DNA of 38,724 nt from DAIOFH01 sp036745875 (GTDB lineage: Bacteria; Planctomycetota; SZUA-567): assembly GCA_036745875.1 (NCBI GenBank), contig DAIOFH010000024.1, positions 1 through 38,724 on the forward strand, in the 5' to 3' direction. Positions within the stretch are counted from its first letter, which is position 1, and each line of letters opens with the position of its first letter. The notes beneath the pieces are model-generated. The model was not told where the DNA came from, did not search any database, and saw only the letters and a list, made by a program, of their open reading frames with translations. The position numbers were made by a program, and so were the translations under genes. Below are positions 34,915 to 38,724 of this stretch, piece after piece.

Positions 34915-36087
34915 ATGCCCTATGATTTCGAGAATTATATACCGCGTCTGGACGGAGGTTCTTTCAAATGGGACGATATGTTGCGGAAAAAACCTGACGT
35001 CGACCCGACCGTCATCCCATTTTCCGTCGCCGACATGGAACTTCCGAACCCTCCTGAAATCGTTGCCGGGCTGAAGGAATTCCTTGACTCGGCCATCCTC
35101 GGCTATGCCGGGCGGTATCCGGGGTATATGGACAGCATTAAAAACTGGCTTGCCGACAGGCATGGCTGGGAAATCACCGACAGTTGGCTTGTGGAGACAA
35201 ACGGTGTTGTTCCCGCCCTGTTCAGCGCGGTAACCGCCTACACGGAACCGGGCGATGGAGTCATCGTATTGACTCCGGTGTATTATCCCTTTTTCGCGGC
35301 AATCACCACCAATTCCCGCAGTATCGTGGAAGTGCCGCTCCAATGTACGCAGCAACGACGCTACGAAATCGACTTTTCCCTGCTGGAGAAAGCGGCGTCC
35401 GAGTCGCGGAACAAGCTCCTCATCCTTTGCAACCCTCATAACCCTGTCGGACGTGTCTGGCGCAGGGATGAACTGGAAAAGGTCGCGGATATATGCCTGC
35501 GGCACGGAGTCTTTATCCTTTCCGACGAAATTCATTCCGATTTGATCATGCCGGGAAACAGGCATATTCCGTTCGCGATCCTCGGCTCGCAGTATCTGGA
35601 CAATTGTCTTGTCGCCATGGCGCCCAGCAAGACCTTCAATCTTGCCGGAGTCCAGTCCTCGTATCTTCTTATCCCTGACCGCGCACGGCGCAAAAAGTTT
35701 GAAAAGGAACGCAGCAAGGCAGGATTGATCCACAACAATATTTTTGCCTACAAAGCGACAGAAATCGCCTATACCCGCTGCGCAGAATGGCTTTCGGAAT
35801 TGATAGCCCTTATCGATCACAATTTCAAAACATTAAAATGCTTTATGGCGGAAAAATTCTCCGATGTGTATGTCCATGACCTTGAGGGAACATATCTTGC
35901 CTGGCTTGATTTCCGCAAATGGGGGATGGATCCAGCCGATTTGGAAAAATTCATGATCAACGAATGCAGCCTGTTTCTTGACGAAGGCTATATTTTCGGG
36001 GACGGCGGTAAAGGATTTGAGCGTTTCAATATCGCCTGTCCAACCCATAAATTGTTGGAGGGGCTGGAGCGCTTGCATCGACCATAA
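34915..36087 (+). CDS. MalY/PatB-type PLP aminotransferase or cystathionine beta-lyase
   Basis: A 390-aa fold-type I PLP enzyme of the MalY/PatB subgroup. The family start KWDDM...VIPFSVADMELPNPP is present. So are LGYAGRYPGYMDSIKNWL, the NGVVPALFSAV helix, CNPHNPVGRVW, the aspartate in ILSDEIHSDLI and the PLP lysine in APSKTFNLAGVQ. Members cleave cystathionine or cysteine C-S bonds and some act as aminotransferases. GGAGG lies before the ATG. It is not in an obvious operon. With metK nearby, a role in sulfur amino acid metabolism is reasonable. Confidence 0.9.
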   Translation: MPYDFENYIPRLDGGSFKWDDMLRKKPDVDPTVIPFSVADMELPNPPEIVAGLKEFLDSAILGYAGRYPGYMDSIKNWLADRHGWEITDSWLVETNGVVPALFSAVTAYTEPGDGVIVLTPVYYPFFAAITTNSRSIVEVPLQCTQQRRYEIDFSLLEKAASESRNKLLILCNPHNPVGRVWRRDELEKVADICLRHGVFILSDEIHSDLIMPGNRHIPFAILGSQYLDNCLVAMAPSKTFNLAGVQSSYLLIPDRARRKKFEKERSKAGLIHNNIFAYKATEIAYTRCAEWLSELIALIDHNFKTLKCFMAEKFSDVYVHDLEGTYLAWLDFRKWGMDPADLEKFMINECSLFLDEGYIFGDGGKGFERFNIACPTHKLLEGLERLHRP

Positions 36088-36220
36088 CAGACTAAAGCGG
36101 TAATTATGCCATGGCATCTTAAAGCCAACGTAGTCGCACTTGTCTCAATGTTAACGGGGACCTGGTCGGTACAATTCTCGTTGCGAAGACCGGGAAAGCG
36201 CTGGATATGGGTAATTGGGA

Positions 36221-36985
36221 TTATTCACTTGGGTTGGCGTAACAGTAGCGGCAGGCATGCGGGCATGCCAGGTCATAGCTGCCGATGTCTGTCGACTTGA
36301 CGCAACCGCAGGCCGCGCGCTGGCCGGGATCCTTGTCCAATTCGCCGAAATCCAGGCCGTAAATTTTCTTGAACAGCCTGCCGTCAATGCAATGAGCCTG
36401 CCCTACGCCTTGAAGATTCAACAGTTCAGGTTCGCAACAAAGTTTTATCGGCGCGATTGCGTCTACGTCAAACGACTCTGCCATGACCCCGATAATATCT
36501 TTCTTTTGTTCCTGTTGCATTTCCGGCCATTCCATTCCTGATTCCTTGATTCGCTGGACAGCCTTTTTGTAGGGATCGGGAAAACTAACCGTGACTTCCT
36601 CGATTGTCCCCAATGTTTTGGTAAGTTTATCCTTAACCAATAAAAAACGTTCCAGCACATCCTGAGTGGCTATGATTGGATCAAAGCGCCAGCGTATGGC
36701 TTCCACCGGCATATGCTTAACAAGTTCGTCTGTCGCCTGTACGACCTTGTCCAAAGTCGGAACATGAGGTTCCCATACGCCGCCACCCAGGCCGGTGACG
36801 GTGAGCTGGACTATTGAAGGGGTGGTTTTGCATATCCACGACAAGCCGGAATGCTGTACAAGATTGGTCGGGTCTTTGGTCCAAAAGACGATTGCCTGCA
36901 GTTTTCGCGAACGGTTTACCTTCTCCACGATGCGATTTGGGGCAAAGGCGACCATGTCTGTTCGCCTGGATGCGGAATAGATCAT
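36221..36985 (-). CDS. DUF1848 family protein with C-terminal Fe-S type cysteine cluster
   Basis: A 254-aa protein. The N terminus MIYSASRRTDMVAF is the DUF1848 signature, followed by QAIVFWTKDPTNL and AIRWRFDPII. The extreme C terminus carries CPHACRYCYAN, a CxxxCxxC cluster like that of radical SAM enzymes but at the opposite end of the protein. Further cysteines occur in KLCCEPE and AACGCVKS. The start at 36985 is chosen because the family begins there; a longer frame from 37039 adds 18 unrelated residues. The SD is weak (GGGG). It converges on the aminotransferase gene and diverges from metK. The activity is unknown. Confidence 0.88.
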   Translation of the reverse strand: MIYSASRRTDMVAFAPNRIVEKVNRSRKLQAIVFWTKDPTNLVQHSGLSWICKTTPSIVQLTVTGLGGGVWEPHVPTLDKVVQATDELVKHMPVEAIRWRFDPIIATQDVLERFLLVKDKLTKTLGTIEEVTVSFPDPYKKAVQRIKESGMEWPEMQQEQKKDIIGVMAESFDVDAIAPIKLCCEPELLNLQGVGQAHCIDGRLFKKIYGLDFGELDKDPGQRAACGCVKSTDIGSYDLACPHACRYCYANPSE

Positions 36986-37083
36986 TATTATAACCCCAAT
37001 GCAAAATTCATATCGCCGTGCCGAAAAAACTTGCGCCATGAGTATTACGGATATATCATGTTATGCTGTTTCTCAAGGAAAAG

Positions 37084-37118
37084 AGATAATGGTCTTTATC
37101 TTTCCGCATATTGCGGAA
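37084..37118 (+). promoter_or_regulatory. Paired hairpins upstream of metK
   Basis: AGATAA-TGGTCT-TTATCT (37084-37101) is followed at once by TTCCGCA-TAT-TGCGGAA (37102-37118). They end 42 nt before the metK ATG. The second contains CCGCATA, as does the flagellin leader hairpin. I could not fit a known SAM riboswitch class. Confidence 0.4.
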
Positions 37119-37160
37119 TAGAGTACTGTTAATGTTATTATAATTGATGAGAGGAATCAA

Positions 37161-38318
37161 ATGTCGCGTCGTTCTTTTTTCGCTTCTGAAAGTGTTTCCA
37201 AAGGCCACCCTGACAAGGTCAGCGACCACGTGTCCGATGCCATCCTCGACGCCATGCTGGCGCAGGATCCGAATTCCCGCGTCGCGTGCGAAACGATGGT
37301 CACCACCGGCCTCTGCATGATCGCCGGCGAAATCACCACCAACGCCCAAGTCGATTTCCAGGCGCTCATTCGCAACACCATTCGCGACATCGGTTACACC
37401 GACGCGTCCATGGGCTTTGATTACAAAACCTGCGGCGTCCTCGTCGGCCTGGACAAGCAGTCCCCCGACATCGCCATGGGCGTCAAGGAAACCCTCTCGG
37501 AAGACCAGGGCGCGGGCGACCAGGGCATGATGTTCGGCTATGCGGTCAATGAAACGGCGGAGTTGATGCCCATGCCGATCCATCTCGCACACATGCTCAT
37601 GGGAGCAGTGACCCAGGCCCGCGAATCCGGCGACATAAAGTATCTCCGTCCCGACGCCAAGAGCCAGGTGGTTGTCGAATACGAGGGAAGAAAACCGGTC
37701 CATGTTCACACCGTCTTGATTTCCACCCAGCATGCTCCCGAAGCGTCCCATGACAAAATCTACAGCGATATGGTCGAGATCGCCAAAAATACCATCCCCG
37801 GCAACCTTTTGACCAAGGATACGATTTTCCACGTGAACCCGACCGGCAGGTTTGTCGTCGGCGGCCCACACGGCGACTGCGGTTTGACCGGCAGGAAAAT
37901 AATTGTCGACACCTATGGCGGACGCGGCCGTCACGGAGGCGGCGCGTTCTCCGGTAAGGATCCGTCAAAAGTCGACCGCTCTGCCGCGTACGCCGCGCGT
38001 TGGGTCGCCAAGAATGTTGTCGCGGCCGGTCTCGCCGACGAATGCGAGGTCCAGGTTTCCTACGCCATCGGCGTCGCGAAGCCGCTGTCTGTTCGCGTCG
38101 ATACCTTCGGCACAAACAAGATTGATGAAGGCAAGATCGAGGAACTGGTCAACAAGCATTTTGACCTGCGTCCGTCCGCCATTCTCAAGGATCTCGATCT
38201 TCTGAAGCCGAAGTATCTTCCGACCGCCGCCCTCGGTCATTTTGGCCGCACCGAATCGGGATTTACCTGGGAGCGCACAGTCAAGGCCGATGCCTTGAAA
38301 AAGGAAGCCGGTCTGTAA
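37161..38318 (+). CDS. metK: S-adenosylmethionine synthase
   Basis: Makes S-adenosylmethionine from methionine and ATP. The 385-aa protein is canonical: SESVSKGHPDKVSDHVSDA at the N terminus, GAGDQGMMFGYA in the middle, and RHGGGAFSGKDPSKVDRSAA in the C-terminal third. GHFGR near the end is also typical. GAGAGGAA precedes the ATG. Its product would serve the methyltransferase in this window and many others. Confidence 0.98.
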   Translation: MSRRSFFASESVSKGHPDKVSDHVSDAILDAMLAQDPNSRVACETMVTTGLCMIAGEITTNAQVDFQALIRNTIRDIGYTDASMGFDYKTCGVLVGLDKQSPDIAMGVKETLSEDQGAGDQGMMFGYAVNETAELMPMPIHLAHMLMGAVTQARESGDIKYLRPDAKSQVVVEYEGRKPVHVHTVLISTQHAPEASHDKIYSDMVEIAKNTIPGNLLTKDTIFHVNPTGRFVVGGPHGDCGLTGRKIIVDTYGGRGRHGGGAFSGKDPSKVDRSAAYAARWVAKNVVAAGLADECEVQVSYAIGVAKPLSVRVDTFGTNKIDEGKIEELVNKHFDLRPSAILKDLDLLKPKYLPTAALGHFGRTESGFTWERTVKADALKKEAGL

Positions 38319-38440
38319 TATCGTTACCTCGCCCGCATGTATGCAACGCGGATGATAATTCGATACGGAAGACACAAGAAGAATATGTGGCTGGGAAGTA
38401 TTGGACTCCCCGGGAACAGAAAAAATATGTCAGGTGTTTT

Positions 38441-38455
38441 CCCGGCGAAGCCGGG
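38441..38455 (+). promoter_or_regulatory. Small GC hairpin in the leader of the Nfu-like gene
   Basis: CCCGGC-GAA-GCCGGG is a perfect 6-bp stem with a triloop, 17 nt before the ATG at 38472. It lies close to the ribosome-binding site (AAGGA at 38460-38464) and could affect translation. Confidence 0.45.
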
Positions 38456-38471
38456 TAGCAAGGATACTGTT

Positions 38472-38702
38472 ATGGAAACGAAAGTTCAGGAGACGATTGA
38501 AAAGATCCGCCCCATGTTGCAGGCCGACGGCGGGGACATCAAGCTTATCAACGTCGACGAGGGAAGCGGCAAGGTGACTGTCGAACTCCAAGGCGCTTGC
38601 CACGGCTGCCCGCACGCCGCCATGACCCTGAAAAACGGCGTTGAAGCGATTTTGAAGCAGGAAGTGCCGGAAGTAAGCGAGGTGGTTGCCCAGGGGATGT
38701 AA
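38472..38702 (+). CDS. NifU C-terminal domain (Nfu-type) iron-sulfur carrier
   Basis: A 76-aa protein equal to a single Nfu domain. METKVQETIEKIRPMLQADG, GDIKLINVDEG and the cluster-binding CHGCPHAAMTLKNGVE are all characteristic. It carries or transfers Fe-S clusters to target enzymes. AAGGA lies 8 nt before the ATG at 38472. Upstream in-frame ATGs would add non-conserved residues, so the short form is chosen. It follows metK by ~150 nt. The stop lies 22 nt before the end of the window, so the gene is complete. Confidence 0.95.
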   Translation: METKVQETIEKIRPMLQADGGDIKLINVDEGSGKVTVELQGACHGCPHAAMTLKNGVEAILKQEVPEVSEVVAQGM

Positions 38703-38724
38703 TTGTGAACTTCAAAGAGTCGCG

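Noticed and set aside
37040..37160. SAM riboswitch (SAM-I or SAM-II type) and a TATAAT at 37139-37144 as metK promoter.
   Set aside because: No riboswitch core could be aligned. The TATAAT lies too close to the start codon and has no suitable -35.

Overview
The window looks like chromosomal core-genome DNA (roughly 55-60% G+C by eye) from a motile, Gram-negative-type bacterium. It encodes a flagellin, a Kdo transferase (WaaA, so LPS is present), a SurA-like periplasmic isomerase and MurJ. Several traits suggest the PVC superphylum (Lentisphaerae, Verrucomicrobia or Planctomycetes) or a neighbouring phylum. These are a 1065-residue SecA with large insertions, two membrane-anchored Hanks-type kinases (one with a zinc ribbon at the front and TPRs at the back), and a ROK regulator beside a sugar-binding protein. 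The phylum is an inference. I see no phage, transposase, CRISPR array or rRNA.

Layout, left to right. (1) 170-4546: a giant flagellin of 1458 residues behind a leader hairpin with CsrA-like GGA motifs. (2) 4844-4920: tRNA-Val(GAC) behind a good sigma-70 promoter. (3) 5206-8597: the translation block thrS-infC-rpmI-rplT, closed by a clear intrinsic terminator. (4) 8725-11347: a ROK-type regulator, then a VOC-fold protein and an orphan periplasmic sugar-binding protein. The last two lie behind a near-consensus promoter with a perfect palindrome abutting its -10 box. (5) 11496-17512, minus strand: secA, then waaA overlapping a Ser/Thr kinase by four bases. (6) 17763-23888, minus strand: a SurA-like PPIase, a zinc-ribbon/kinase/TPR protein and an exported protein of unknown function, apparently one operon. 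(7) 24210-34648, minus strand: a lipoprotein thioredoxin, a methyltransferase, purA, aspS, a DUF1015 protein, a TPR protein, a stand-alone coaB, ndk and murJ. (8) 34915-38702: a MalY/PatB-type aminotransferase, a DUF1848 protein on the opposite strand, metK and a Nfu/NifU C-terminal-type protein.

Most genes are housekeeping: translation, secretion, envelope assembly, purine, CoA and SAM supply. The unusual parts are the giant flagellin and its leader, the ROK-VOC-binding protein locus, the two kinase operons tied to envelope genes, and some residue-level oddities (C33 in the tRNA, the AspRS specificity residues, the SecA insertions). Several start codons were moved from the longest reading frame to a site with a Shine-Dalgarno sequence. 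This includes a TTG start for murJ that removes a 130-base overlap with ndk.
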